Below are positions 45,927-55,274 of a stretch of 64,000 bases of DNA, in pieces (positions within the stretch are counted from its first letter, which is position 1; each line of letters begins with the position of its first letter). Origin of the DNA: Thalassospira lucentensis (GTDB lineage Bacteria > Pseudomonadota > Alphaproteobacteria > Rhodospirillales > Thalassospiraceae). Where the stretch lies: assembly GCF_011806425.1 (NCBI RefSeq), contig NZ_JAATOV010000002.1:558001-622000 (forward strand), written 5' to 3'. A program made the translations under genes and the position numbers. The notes beneath the pieces are model-generated. The model searched no databases. It was not told the origin of the DNA and saw only the letters and a list, made by a program, of their open reading frames with translations.

Positions 45927-46137
45927 TGTCATTTTCTGCGCCAAACGCGCCCCTCCCCCAGCGCGCCCCTCCACGACAAATCCAATCCCCGCATTTACAC
46001 CTGTAAAAATGTGAACGACATCACTGCCTTGGCCGCTTTGCGCGCTCAAACCGGCATCTTCGTGCGTTACCACCTTGCCGTTCTTCGCCCCTCAAACATA
46101 TCGGGCATAAGGCAAAACCAAAAATGCAGGAGATGTC

Positions 46138-46869
46138 ATGGATATCGGAAAGCTTCTAGGCGACGTTTTAGGAAACTCTGGCGGGTCCGGGTCAAACATG
46201 TCGGGCAAGCTTGATCGTATAAAAGGCGGCCTCGGACAGGGTGTTGGCGGCGGCTTGGTCGGCGGCGCGCTGAGCGGCGGCTTAATGTCAGCCGTGCTTG
46301 GATCGAAAAAGGGTCGCAAAATGGGCGGCAAAGTTTTGGCCTATGGCGGCACCGCCCTTGTGGCGGGTCTGGCATACAAGGCATGGCGCGATTACAAATC
46401 CAACACACCGCCCCAAGACCACAGCCAGGACAGCGACCTTAACGATGTCCCCAGCAACAGCGGCTTTGCCCCGGAAACAGAACGCAGCCGCGATGATGCC
46501 GATTTCCGCCTGACCTTGATCCGGGCGATGATTTCTGCCGCCAAATCCGATGGTCATATCGACCAGACCGAACAATCGCGTATCACCAAACAGATTGAGG
46601 CCCTCAACCTTGGCCCAAACGAAAAGGCGTTTCTGTTTGATGCCTTCTCATCTTCCGCCGATCCGATGCACATCGCCAAGCTGGCGAAAACGTCAGAACA
46701 AGGTGCCGAAATTTATCTCGCATCCTGCTTGGCGATTGATGCCGATGACCCGCAAGAAGAACGCTACCTTGAACGGTTGGGCGATTGCTTGGCGCTCGAT
46801 ATGAAATTGCGCCAACATCTTGATCATCAGGCCAGCAATGCCCGCCAAAACCTGCTGGAACACAGCTAG
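46138..46869 (+). CDS. DUF533 (YebE-like) inner-membrane protein with TerB-like domain
   Basis: The 243-residue protein has a Gly-rich N-terminus (about 10-60), a short membrane segment (about 65-82: VLAYGGTALVAGLAYKAW) and a C-terminal TerB-like helical domain (about 118-235: AMISAAKSDGHIDQTEQ and EIYLASCLAIDADDPQEERY). The acidic DGH and D-D-P-x-E residues fit metal binding as in tellurite-resistance TerB. Function unknown. GGAG lies just before the ATG. It stands alone with a terminator at 46926-46950. Confidence 0.9.
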   Translation: MDIGKLLGDVLGNSGGSGSNMSGKLDRIKGGLGQGVGGGLVGGALSGGLMSAVLGSKKGRKMGGKVLAYGGTALVAGLAYKAWRDYKSNTPPQDHSQDSDLNDVPSNSGFAPETERSRDDADFRLTLIRAMISAAKSDGHIDQTEQSRITKQIEALNLGPNEKAFLFDAFSSSADPMHIAKLAKTSEQGAEIYLASCLAIDADDPQEERYLERLGDCLALDMKLRQHLDHQASNARQNLLEHS

Positions 46870-46925
46870 GCGGGTAAACGCCACCGGACTATTGGCATCT
46901 GCGTTTTTGGCATCCCCAAACGAAA

Positions 46926-46950
46926 ACGAGGCGGGAAAACCCCGCCTCGT
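46926..46950. terminator. Bidirectional hairpin between DUF533 and chemoreceptor genes
   Basis: ACGAGGCGGG and CCCGCCTCGT form a perfect 10-bp stem with a 5-base loop between two convergent genes. Confidence 0.8.
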
Positions 46951-46994
46951 CCCTGTTCATATCGATCATAGTACGCCGAAAATCAGTGTCCCGA

Positions 46995-49070
46995 TTATTT
47001 GCGCACCACCCCAAGGAACGTCGAAACCGCACCTTCAAGTGACCCGGCATCGGCTTGCAGGTTCGATGCAGACTGCTGCACATCGCCCGACACATTGCCG
47101 ACTTCCTCAACCGATTGGGCAAGTTCCCCGATATTATCGGCAAATGTCCTCACCCCGTCGGACGCCTTCCCGGCACTGCTGGCAATTTCACGCGTTGCGG
47201 CACTTTGTTGCTCAACAGCTGATGCAATCGCGGTTGAAATGCCCTCAACCCGACCAACAACTTCATCAATCCGGCTGATGGTGTCGACGGCCCCACTGAC
47301 AGATCCCTGAATGACCGCAACCTGCTCGGCGATTTGATCGGTGGCCTTGGCTGTTTGATTTGCCAGCCCCTTGACCTCGTTGGCCACAACCGCAAATCCC
47401 TTGCCAGCTTCGCCCGCACGCGCTGCTTCAATCGTGGCATTAAGCGCCAACAGGTTGGTTTGTGCTGCAATGTCCTGAATGATGGTCACCACTTCGCCAA
47501 TCTGGCGGGCCTTGCCATCCAGATCACTGATATTGGTGGTGGCTTCACCGGCTTCTTGTGCGGCCTCTCGCGCCACATCTGCCGCCATACTCACCTGCTG
47601 ACCAATCTCCTCGATCGATGCCAAAAGCTCTTCGGCGGCCGAGGCAACAACTTGCACGTTTTCACTGGCGATATCTGCACCACCGGTCGCATCCATCATG
47701 CGCGTGCGCGCCGTTTCAACCAACTGGCCCATGCGGGCGGTAATTTCGCCAAGGGCAGCGGCCGCCGAACTCACCGACGCAACCGCTTTGCCAGACGTTG
47801 CCTCAAAGTTATCGGCAACCGTATTCATGGCCTGCTTGCGTTCTTCCTCGGCGCGTTTTTCCGCGGCTTCGGCTTCTTCTTCCAATTGCTTGGCACGCAG
47901 CGACTTATCGCGGAAATTTTCCAACGCAGCGGCCATTTTGCCCATTTCATTGGTTTGGCCGGCATGGGGGATATCGATATTCAAATCACCTTCGGCCATT
48001 TTCCCCATGACCGACGCAAGATTAAGGATCGGTTTGGCCAGGAACTTACCCAACAAAAGGGCGGCCGCAATCGCAAAGCCAAGAACCACCAGGCCAATAA
48101 GAATAGCTTGCCGCGCCGCTGAATTTGCGCTGGCCAAAACCGCCTCGCTTGGAACCGCCCCAAGGATCGTCCATGTCTGCGATGCATTGCCAAATTTAAC
48201 CGGAAGCGCAATCAAATAGCTTTCAACATCGCCGATATCCGTCACAACGAACTCGCCCTGCAATGCTTGCGCGACAAGCTCCTTACTGACACCGGTTTTC
48301 TCAACCGGCTGCGCAAGCAAGTCCTTGTCAGGATGTGCTGCAACCGTATCGCTTTCGGTCACAAGCCATATTTTCCCGGCGCCTAACGGCTTTTCCTCGG
48401 CCACACGGGCCTGCAACGCACCAAGCTCAAGATCAACACCAGAAACCGCAACCACAGTGCCATCCACCATGACCGGTGCGGTCGCCGACGTCATAAGGAC
48501 AACGCCCTCCCCGGCGGAATCCTCCAAATAAGGTTCCAGCACCGCGGGCTGTTGGCTTGAATATGACACATCAAAATACGGCTCGTCGTACCGCACATCC
48601 ATATCCGGGGTCGTCGCCAGAATGACATTTTCACCGTCTCGCACCCAATAAGGTGTGAAAAGCCCCGCGGCTGTTCCCCCCGATTTATTGACCCAATCCT
48701 TGTCGGCACCATCCAAGGCATTGGGCTTTGACAAAATCCACGTCCCAAACCAGGTTGCGTGATCAGTAAGCGACTCACGCAGCATCTGGCTCAGCAATTC
48801 ACGATTTTGCGGCTCGCCCGATGCTTTTGCCGTTTTGCCAAATGCTGTCGCTGCATCGGCAAAGCCTTCACTGGCACCAAGGGCGACCTCAATAACCGAT
48901 GACATATCATCGGCTGCACTCGCGACCTCGGCACGCATTTCTGAAATGCCGCTTTCCCGTGCAGCTTCAAACGCACGGTTTGACGAATGGGCAATCACAA
49001 GGCCCACGGCAATTGCCACAAAGATTGCAGAAAAAACCGCAATTTTTGTACTCAAAGATAAGTTGTTCAT
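46995..49070 (-). CDS. Methyl-accepting chemotaxis protein, dCache sensor
   Basis: This 691-residue receptor has an N-terminal helix (about 7-28), a dCache-type periplasmic sensor (about 35-310; GTWILSKPNALDGAD, YDEPYFDVSYSSQQPAV), a second helix (about 322-342), HAMP (about 345-400) and a cytoplasmic signalling domain with the hairpin tip IAAQTNLLALNATIEAARAGE. No C-terminal CheR-docking pentapeptide is seen. It should steer swimming in response to a small ligand, possibly an amino or carboxylic acid. GGGGGG precedes the ATG. Confidence 0.96.
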   Translation of the reverse strand: MNNLSLSTKIAVFSAIFVAIAVGLVIAHSSNRAFEAARESGISEMRAEVASAADDMSSVIEVALGASEGFADAATAFGKTAKASGEPQNRELLSQMLRESLTDHATWFGTWILSKPNALDGADKDWVNKSGGTAAGLFTPYWVRDGENVILATTPDMDVRYDEPYFDVSYSSQQPAVLEPYLEDSAGEGVVLMTSATAPVMVDGTVVAVSGVDLELGALQARVAEEKPLGAGKIWLVTESDTVAAHPDKDLLAQPVEKTGVSKELVAQALQGEFVVTDIGDVESYLIALPVKFGNASQTWTILGAVPSEAVLASANSAARQAILIGLVVLGFAIAAALLLGKFLAKPILNLASVMGKMAEGDLNIDIPHAGQTNEMGKMAAALENFRDKSLRAKQLEEEAEAAEKRAEEERKQAMNTVADNFEATSGKAVASVSSAAAALGEITARMGQLVETARTRMMDATGGADIASENVQVVASAAEELLASIEEIGQQVSMAADVAREAAQEAGEATTNISDLDGKARQIGEVVTIIQDIAAQTNLLALNATIEAARAGEAGKGFAVVANEVKGLANQTAKATDQIAEQVAVIQGSVSGAVDTISRIDEVVGRVEGISTAIASAVEQQSAATREIASSAGKASDGVRTFADNIGELAQSVEEVGNVSGDVQQSASNLQADAGSLEGAVSTFLGVVRK

Positions 49071-49208
49071 TCAGCCCCCCTTCCCGCTGAAATTCAAAGG
49101 CGCACGCACCTAACGGCGTGCGCCAAAACATCGCTTTTTATCTATATGGGGCCGCAATCGACTGATTTAAGAAGGTAAAACCGCGTTTTATAAAAACGTT
49201 GAAAAAAA

Positions 49209-49234
49209 AGCCCCGTACAATACTGCACGGGGCT
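49209..49234 (-). terminator. Terminator of yaeQ
   Basis: AGCCCCGT and ACGGGGCT form a perfect stem; on the minus strand a run of T follows. Its sequence is about 75 percent alike to the terminator region of the fasciclin gene at 50095-50130. Confidence 0.85.
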
Positions 49235-49336
49235 GTTGTTATCTTAAGGTGCCAAAACATCTACATGCCCGGCATGATATCGCCGTCTGTAACCTTGGCG
49301 CGCCCTCGACTTGGCATCGCATCAGGGGACGTCAAG

Positions 49337-49882
49337 CTATGCGGCGCTCTTCCATGTATCGAGTGTGACGTAGACGACGCTGTCATCAACGCTGACCATC
49401 ACATCGCCGTTCTGGATATTGATCTGGAGCTTCATCGCGCGGCTGGCCAACTTTGCCAATGCTGCTGTGTCCGTCTCCGAGAAATTGATAACCTGCAGAT
49501 TATCGAAACGGCTGGCGCCACTCTTTAACTTGCCCCACCACATTTCAGCAGTCCTCCCGCCATAGGGATAGACAATAACCTTCCCGGCTTTGCTGCAAGA
49601 CTGGCGCACAACCTTTTCACTTGGAAGCCCGAGCGCAACCCAAACGTCGATGTCACCGCTCAGGCTCTTTTGCCAGATGTCGGGTTCATCGTCCGTCGAC
49701 AGCCCTTTGGTCAATTCCAAATGCTCATGGGCATTCAAAGCGAACGCAACGACACGCAACATCAGCCGCTCATCGGTTTCAGACGGATGCTTGGCAACCG
49801 TAAGCTTGTGGGTCTCGTAATAATGGCGGTCCATGTCCGAAACCGACAACTCGATTTTATATATAGTGGCCTTTTGCGCCAT
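49337..49882 (-). CDS. yaeQ: YaeQ family protein
   Basis: The 181-residue protein matches YaeQ along its length (MAQKATIYKIELSVSDMDRH, then WQKSLSGDIDVWVALGLPSE and KVIVYPYGGR). YaeQ has a PD-(D/E)XK nuclease-like fold with no proven activity. It lies between the two related 3'-end segments at 49200-49284 and 50095-50185. Confidence 0.93.
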   Translation of the reverse strand: MAQKATIYKIELSVSDMDRHYYETHKLTVAKHPSETDERLMLRVVAFALNAHEHLELTKGLSTDDEPDIWQKSLSGDIDVWVALGLPSEKVVRQSCSKAGKVIVYPYGGRTAEMWWGKLKSGASRFDNLQVINFSETDTAALAKLASRAMKLQINIQNGDVMVSVDDSVVYVTLDTWKSAA

Positions 49883-50098
49883 GATGTTCCCAAACTTTCA
49901 AATATCAGGCTGCATACCCCGTCCGCCGCACTTTGGGAAGCAGTTATAAGGACCACCTGATCACCCATAACGGATTGTTGCATTCTCACGTCAGGATTGC
50001 TGGTATCGCGGCGCTAAAATCAGGGCATAAAGCGTGTGGCAGGATCAAAAGCGGGCATTTGCACTTTAAATCATGATCTGCGCATGCAATCAGAAAAC

Positions 50099-50124
50099 AG
50101 CCCCGAACAATAAAGCACAGGGCT
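50099..50124 (-). terminator. Terminator of the fasciclin gene
   Basis: AGCCC and GGGCT form the core stem about 40 bases past the fasciclin stop, with GTTTTCTG beyond it on the minus strand. Confidence 0.65.
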
Positions 50125-50160
50125 GCGTCGTCTTAAGTTTTCGAACGTTTAACGCCCGGC

Positions 50161-50649
50161 TTACATGCCGGGCATGATCACCGTATCAATCACATGGATA
50201 ACGCCGTTGTCCGCTTCGATATCGGCTTTGGTAACGGTGGCTTCATCAACCATCACACCATTCATCGCATTGACATCAATCGTGTCACCCTGAACACTTT
50301 CGACCATCATTTCCTTACCAGCAATATCGGCGGCCATCACTTTGCCCGGCACCACGTGATAGGTCAGGATGCTAACAAGTTTGTCCTTGTTTTCAGGCTT
50401 AAGCAGATCTTCAACCGTCCCATCGGGCAGCTTGGCAAACGCCGCATCTGTTGGCGCAAACACGGTAAACGGGCCATCGCCCTTAAGGGTATCAACCAAA
50501 CCGGCGGCTTTGACGGCGGCAACAAGTGTGTTGAACGATCCGGCGGATGCGGCTGTGTCGACAATATCGGCGGCTTTGGCCGACATTGCGCCAAAGGTAA
50601 ATGCGGCACCTGTTGCAACGGCGATGATTGTTTTTTTGAACGCACTCAT
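50161..50649 (-). CDS. Secreted fasciclin-domain protein
   Basis: The 162-residue protein has a signal peptide (about 1-26, ending MSAKA) and one FAS1 domain with both signature blocks: H1 near [17 protein letters not shown] and H2 near [17 protein letters not shown]1 domains mediate adhesion or ligand binding at the cell surface or in the periplasm. It is transcribed alone. Confidence 0.95.
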   Translation of the reverse strand: MSAFKKTIIAVATGAAFTFGAMSAKAADIVDTAASAGSFNTLVAAVKAAGLVDTLKGDGPFTVFAPTDAAFAKLPDGTVEDLLKPENKDKLVSILTYHVVPGKVMAADIAGKEMMVESVQGDTIDVNAMNGVMVDEATVTKADIEADNGVIHVIDTVIMPGM

Positions 50650-51061
50650 GTCTCAAACTCCTGTTTCGGTGTTATTGGACTTTGTCGTTGGTTCGGACCG
50701 CGTAGTTCGAAACTGTAATTCGAAAAGTGAAGTTCGAAAGCATCGTCTGAATTACGCAGTCACACCTCTTACGGGCCGCACTCACAGATCAGTTCATTCA
50801 TATGATTGTGATCATCGCCCATGCATCCAATGCCCCGAAAACGCCGTATCACGCGCCCGCTTGGCAAAACCCCTGCGCGACAAAACCAAGGACGCCTAGC
50901 AGCAATGGACGTATGCGGTTTTAATCCCGCAACCGCCCCACCCATTCACAATAATCACTGACGGTCGCGTAATCGCGATGCTATGGTTGCACGACCAAAA
51001 GCAATTCAATTCAAAGCAGATCAAACCAGTCTGTCGCCCCAGTTAAGACGGAGCTTTCCAA

Positions 51062-51583
51062 ATGAATGCAAATGCGCGCATCACCATTTCTTGCACCGAC
51101 CGCGTTGGCCTTGTGTCCGATATCTGCGGACGTCTTTTTGACATCGGCACCAATCTGGGCCCGACCTCCTTTGCGATCACCGACGGCACGGCAAAGTTTG
51201 AAACGACCTGTGAATTGCCCGAAAGCTGCCCGGTTGCGGAATGCACCACCGCCCTTCGCGAACTGACCTTGGAAAATGCCGATATCCGCGTCGAACAAAT
51301 CGCCGCCGCCCCGGAACTAACCTCGGCACCGGGCGCAACGCACATGATTGAATGTGCTGGTATTGACCAACCGGGACTCATTGCGCGTCTGTCGGAAATC
51401 TTTATCGAATATAACGCCAATATCGTCAGCCTCGCGGCATCGGCGACCGATGAAAAGGATGCGCGCATTTACACCACGCGCTTTGCCGTCGCCATCACCC
51501 CCGAACGCGCCAGCAACTGCTTGGCGACCTTGGCAAATACCGCCGGGTCGATGCGGCTTGTCTTTAAGTTTGATGAACTTTGA
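51062..51583 (+). CDS. Tandem ACT-domain protein, GcvR-like
   Basis: The 173-residue protein holds two ACT domains (about 3-75 and 95-165). The N-terminal ARITISCTDRVGLVSDICGR and the second IECAGIDQPGLIARLSEIF carry the GL ligand-loop motifs. GcvR represses the glycine-cleavage operon by binding GcvA in E. coli; here the ligand may be an amino acid but no gcv gene is near. GGAG lies about 9 bases before the ATG. Confidence 0.88.
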   Translation: MNANARITISCTDRVGLVSDICGRLFDIGTNLGPTSFAITDGTAKFETTCELPESCPVAECTTALRELTLENADIRVEQIAAAPELTSAPGATHMIECAGIDQPGLIARLSEIFIEYNANIVSLAASATDEKDARIYTTRFAVAITPERASNCLATLANTAGSMRLVFKFDEL

Positions 51584-51678
51584 AACGAAAAACGCCGCCC
51601 CTTTAAAACGGCAGAATGACACGCAGCGGGCGTCGTCCATTCGGCCCGCTGATGAACCGTAAATCTTTGCCAACCGCG

Positions 51679-52839
51679 TCACGCAACTACGCGGTTGCGC
51701 CCGGCTTGCTTGGCTTCATAAAGCTTTTTATCAGCCCGCTTTAAAACGTCCCACGGATCGGTGTCGTCCTCATCGCGTTCGGCCAAGCCAACCGATATCT
51801 TTACCGACACGGTTTTATTCTTGTCAGGCACGGTGATTTTGTTTTCGGCGATGCGTTTGCGCAATGCATCCAGCAACTCTTGCGCCTTTTGTGCATTGCG
51901 CCCGGCAAAGACAACGGTGAATTCTTCCCCACCGTATCGAAACGCTTTGCCACCGCCGCCAACATGGGACAATTCGCGCGCCACCTTTCTTAAAACGATG
52001 TCGCCCACATCATGGCCATAGGTGTCATTGAACTTTTTAAAGTGATCCACATCCAGCATGGCAATCGCATATTGGCTGCCAAGTTCTGCCATCGCATGGC
52101 CCAATGCGCGGCGTCCGGCAAGGCCGGTCAAATCATCGACAAACGCCATCCGCCAGGCTTCTTGCGCCAATCCGGCCAACACAACCCCGGTCGCGGCAAG
52201 GTATCCATACTGAATGGCACCCGGCCCCATCACGGTCGCAACCGTGATCGCGATGATCGCGGCGGCAAAACTGGTTTCAAGCGGCTTGTGACGGATCAAC
52301 AAAACAACCACCGCAAAAACCGACAGGATCAATGCCGGATGCGGTATCTCGGCCAACACCCCGCCCCCGGTGATGAACCGGGTATCAAGCATTTGATAAA
52401 GCGCTGACCCGACATCGGGTTGGCCTGCCAGCATCACCATCACAAAAAGCTGCAAGCCCAGAACAAGCATCCGGGCAATGCCGCGCGGATTTAAAACACC
52501 CCGTTCGGCCGTAAAGCCAAGAAACACCAGATTAATCGGGATCAGATACAGAGTGGCAATTCGCAAGAACGCCAACCCATCGGGCGAAAACCCGGCCCCG
52601 TTGCCCACCAAAAGCCAATAACACACCAACAACAGCGCCATGACAAACACGGCCTGTCCGCGGTTAAACCACCACGCAATCGCCCCGCCCAAGACCGCCA
52701 ACAAAAACGGGCCATAGCGCACCAGTCCCGCCAATTCCCCCGGCACAAGGCTTGGTGAAAGGGCCAGCACCAAACACGCCCCCATGATCAAAAACGGGGC
52801 TAATCCGGCCGAAACAATGATGGAATATGCGCGACGCAT
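51679..52839 (-). CDS. Membrane diguanylate cyclase
   Basis: The 386-residue protein has seven or eight N-terminal membrane helices (about 8-235) with no obvious sensor domain and a C-terminal GGDEF domain (about 238-385). The active site GGEEF (FRYGGEEFTVVF) and the metal-binding Asp in IAMLDVDHFKKFND are intact. The RxxD inhibitory site is not visible before GGEEF. It should make c-di-GMP at the inner membrane. Confidence 0.92.
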   Translation of the reverse strand: MRRAYSIIVSAGLAPFLIMGACLVLALSPSLVPGELAGLVRYGPFLLAVLGGAIAWWFNRGQAVFVMALLLVCYWLLVGNGAGFSPDGLAFLRIATLYLIPINLVFLGFTAERGVLNPRGIARMLVLGLQLFVMVMLAGQPDVGSALYQMLDTRFITGGGVLAEIPHPALILSVFAVVVLLIRHKPLETSFAAAIIAITVATVMGPGAIQYGYLAATGVVLAGLAQEAWRMAFVDDLTGLAGRRALGHAMAELGSQYAIAMLDVDHFKKFNDTYGHDVGDIVLRKVARELSHVGGGGKAFRYGGEEFTVVFAGRNAQKAQELLDALRKRIAENKITVPDKNKTVSVKISVGLAERDEDDTDPWDVLKRADKKLYEAKQAGRNRVVA

Positions 52840-53290
52840 GGGCCGATTAGATCTACCTGAAAATGGGGCAAGGATGCATTTGGCACTCTACCGAAACGCA
52901 ATATCGAAGGTAATCTACCGGCAGGAGGGTTAAGGGGCTATTGCTTTGTCCGATGTAGTTGCACTTTTTCTTATTCAGCCCGCATCTCCACCCAAAGCAC
53001 AATACCCAACCCGGTTTTAATGCTTGCCAGCCTTCGCATTTGCACCATAAGTTGAATGCAACCTTACTGCGACGCACAATGATCGCAGGCAAAAGAACTG
53101 TCACGGCGGCCACGGTACGATCCCGAAAACGGGACGCAAAAAGCGCCACAAGAATTTAAACACGGCATCGCACGGCCTTTATGGCCTCTATGGCCTGATC
53201 ATTTTGATCTTTTGGTCTTGGTCTTGGTCTTGGTCTTGATCATCGCCTGCGCTGCCTTCTTGAAATGACAGGTTTCGGAGAAACGACACC
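52840..53290. other. 451-bp upstream region of the malyl-CoA lyase gene
   Basis: No gene was seen. It contains a possible dyad TTTGCA (53039-53044) to TGCAA (53057-53061), a 9-bp imperfect triple repeat (GGCCTNTAT, about 53175-53200) and a hexanucleotide repeat at 53214-53237 directly upstream of the next start codon. Confidence 0.5.
53214..53237 (+). repeat. Hexanucleotide repeat GGTCTT x4 before malyl-CoA lyase gene
   Basis: Four perfect copies of GGTCTT end 53 bases before the start codon, followed by a fifth degenerate copy. The repeat lies in the presumed 5' untranslated or promoter region. Copy-number change would alter spacing rather than frame. Confidence 0.8.
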
Positions 53291-54277
53291 ATGAGCTTCA
53301 CCACACCGACCCCGGCCCCCGCCCGCCTCAACCGATCCGAATTGGCCGTGCCCGGCAGCAAGATCGAACTGTTTGAAAAGGCCGCCAAGTCAAAGGCCGA
53401 TGCCATTTTCCTTGATCTGGAAGATGCCGTCGCCCCAAGCGACAAGGAACAGGCGCGCAAAAACATCATCGCCGCGATCAATGATGTTGATTGGGGCGAC
53501 AAGGTTTTGTCGGTGCGCATCAACGGGCTTGATACACATTATATGTACCGTGATGTTGTCGATGTTCTCGAACAGGCGGGCGACCGGCTTGATCTGATCA
53601 TGATCCCCAAGGTCGGAACGGCGGCGGATGTTTATGCCTTGGATATGCTCGCCACCCAGATCGAAGCCGCCAAAAGCCGCAAAAAACGCATCGGGTTTGA
53701 ACTGATCATTGAAACCGCCCTTGGCATGCAAAACATCCACGAAATCGCCGCCGCATCCCCGCGCAATGAAAGCCTGCATTTTGGCGTGGCCGATTATGCT
53801 GCCTCGACCAAGGCAATGACCACCGGCATTGGCGGCCCCAACCCGCATTACGGGGTGCTGACCGATAAGGATGGCGACGCACCGCGCGATTATCACTGGG
53901 GCGATATGTGGCATTATGCCATTGCCCGCATGGTGGTGGCGGCGCGCGCCAATGGTCTGCGCCCGATTGATGGCCCGTTTGGCGATTTTTCCGATCAGGA
54001 TGGCTACCGCGCACAGGCCGCTCGCGCCATGGTGCTCGGCTGCGAAGGCAAATGGGCAATCCACCCCAGCCAGATCGCCCTTGCCAACGACGTCTATTCC
54101 CCGTCTGAGGAAGAAATCACCAAGGCCAAACGCATCCTGGAAGCCATGGAAAAAGCCCAAGCGCAAGGTTCCGGTGCCGTCGCCCTTGATGGTCGCCTGA
54201 TCGACATTGCCTCGATCAAACAGGCCGAAGTCATGGTCCGTCAGGCCGACGCCATCGCCGCCCGCGACGGCGCATAA
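53291..54277 (+). CDS. mcl: L-malyl-CoA / beta-methylmalyl-CoA lyase
   Basis: The 328-residue enzyme belongs to the HpcH/HpaI-CitE family and matches Mcl-type lyases (RSELAVPGSKIELFEKAAKS, AIFLDLEDAVAP, LIMIPKVGTAADVYALD, GFELIIETALGM, WAIHPSQIALAND). It splits malyl-CoA or beta-methylmalyl-CoA into acetyl- or propionyl-CoA and glyoxylate, as in the ethylmalonyl-CoA pathway. GGAG lies about 10 bases upstream. It is followed by a strong terminator. Confidence 0.93.
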   Translation: MSFTTPTPAPARLNRSELAVPGSKIELFEKAAKSKADAIFLDLEDAVAPSDKEQARKNIIAAINDVDWGDKVLSVRINGLDTHYMYRDVVDVLEQAGDRLDLIMIPKVGTAADVYALDMLATQIEAAKSRKKRIGFELIIETALGMQNIHEIAAASPRNESLHFGVADYAASTKAMTTGIGGPNPHYGVLTDKDGDAPRDYHWGDMWHYAIARMVVAARANGLRPIDGPFGDFSDQDGYRAQAARAMVLGCEGKWAIHPSQIALANDVYSPSEEEITKAKRILEAMEKAQAQGSGAVALDGRLIDIASIKQAEVMVRQADAIAARDGA

Positions 54278-54298
54278 TCCTTAAAGGCCGAAACGCAT

Positions 54299-54326
54299 AA
54301 ACGAAGGGCGATTGCGCCCTTCGTTT
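54299..54326 (+). terminator. Terminator of the malyl-CoA lyase gene
   Basis: AAACGAAGGGC and GCCCTTCGTTT form a perfect 11-bp stem. Confidence 0.85.
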
Positions 54327-54359
54327 AAAGATCAAACCACCCCGCAGTGACGCGTGGTG

Positions 54360-55175
54360 TTAGTCCGAACCAATCGGCTTTTCGTCCGGATCACCGGGCT
54401 GCAAAACATGCATGCCGATCCCATCCATGTTCTGTCCCAATCCGGGTTTCAGGCGCTGATTGGTGTCATAATGGCCGCCATTTTGCCGGCGATAGGGGAT
54501 CGGATCGTCGGTAAACAGCCCCGAAAGGCGCTTTTCGAAATCCGCCACCACCGTGTTCCAGCCCGCCTCATCCATCCGGTCACTTTGATAAACCGGAAAC
54601 GGCGGCAGGACGCTCATGCCCGGATAAAACAGCACCCCATGCTGAATGGGCCAAAGAATATCGTCCAAACTGCCATTCACCCCGCGATCACTGTAATGCA
54701 AGGCCCGCCCGCCAATCGGCACAATCACCATGGCGCGCCGGCCCAAAAGGGTGCCCTCGCCATACCGATCGCCCCAGCGTTCCCCGCCATGCACGCCAAC
54801 CCCGTATCCAAACCCGAATGCAAACACCCGGTCAAACCATCCCTTAAGGATCGCGGGCATGCCAAACCACCACAGCGGAAAACTCAGCAACACCGCATCC
54901 GCCCAAAGAAGCTTTTCCTGCTCGGCGGCAATATCGGGGGTTTGCGTGCCCTCGGCATAGGCATTGCGCGATTCCGCAACATAAATCAGCCGGTCCGGAT
55001 CACGTTGATCGGTGAAATCTTGTTCGTCGGCGACCGCCTTCCATCCCATGGCATACAGGTCGGAAACCTGCACGCAGTGGCCTTGCGCACGCAGCTTTTC
55101 CACCGCGATGTCTTTTAACGCACTGGTCAGTGATTTTGCCTCTGGATGGGCATGGACAATCAGAACGTTGCTCAT
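54360..55175 (-). CDS. NAD(P)H:quinone oxidoreductase, flavodoxin-like fold
   Basis: The 271-residue enzyme matches the NQO family: VLIVHAHPEAKSLTSALKDI binds the FAD/FMN phosphate, and LLSFPLWWFGMPAILKGWFD with GFGYGVG forms the active site. It performs two-electron quinone reduction, avoiding semiquinones. AGGA precedes the ATG. It is divergent from a LysR regulator gene 99 bases away, which probably controls it. Confidence 0.93.
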   Translation of the reverse strand: MSNVLIVHAHPEAKSLTSALKDIAVEKLRAQGHCVQVSDLYAMGWKAVADEQDFTDQRDPDRLIYVAESRNAYAEGTQTPDIAAEQEKLLWADAVLLSFPLWWFGMPAILKGWFDRVFAFGFGYGVGVHGGERWGDRYGEGTLLGRRAMVIVPIGGRALHYSDRGVNGSLDDILWPIQHGVLFYPGMSVLPPFPVYQSDRMDEAGWNTVVADFEKRLSGLFTDDPIPYRRQNGGHYDTNQRLKPGLGQNMDGIGMHVLQPGDPDEKPIGSD

Positions 55176-55274
55176 AACGCTAATCCTTTTCCTCTGGTCA
55201 TAAGGTTTGATGCGTGATGATGCGCTGTCGTTCTGCTATTGTTGAAATCGAAGTTTTTATGGGCTGGTATAAAT

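Noticed and set aside
47334-48122. Plus-strand frame of 262 codons inside the chemoreceptor gene
   Set aside because: It is antisense to the highly conserved signalling domain.
53188-53523. Minus-strand frame with a DQDQDQ repeat over the hexanucleotide repeat
   Set aside because: It overlaps the start of malyl-CoA lyase on the other strand and the repeat explains its composition.
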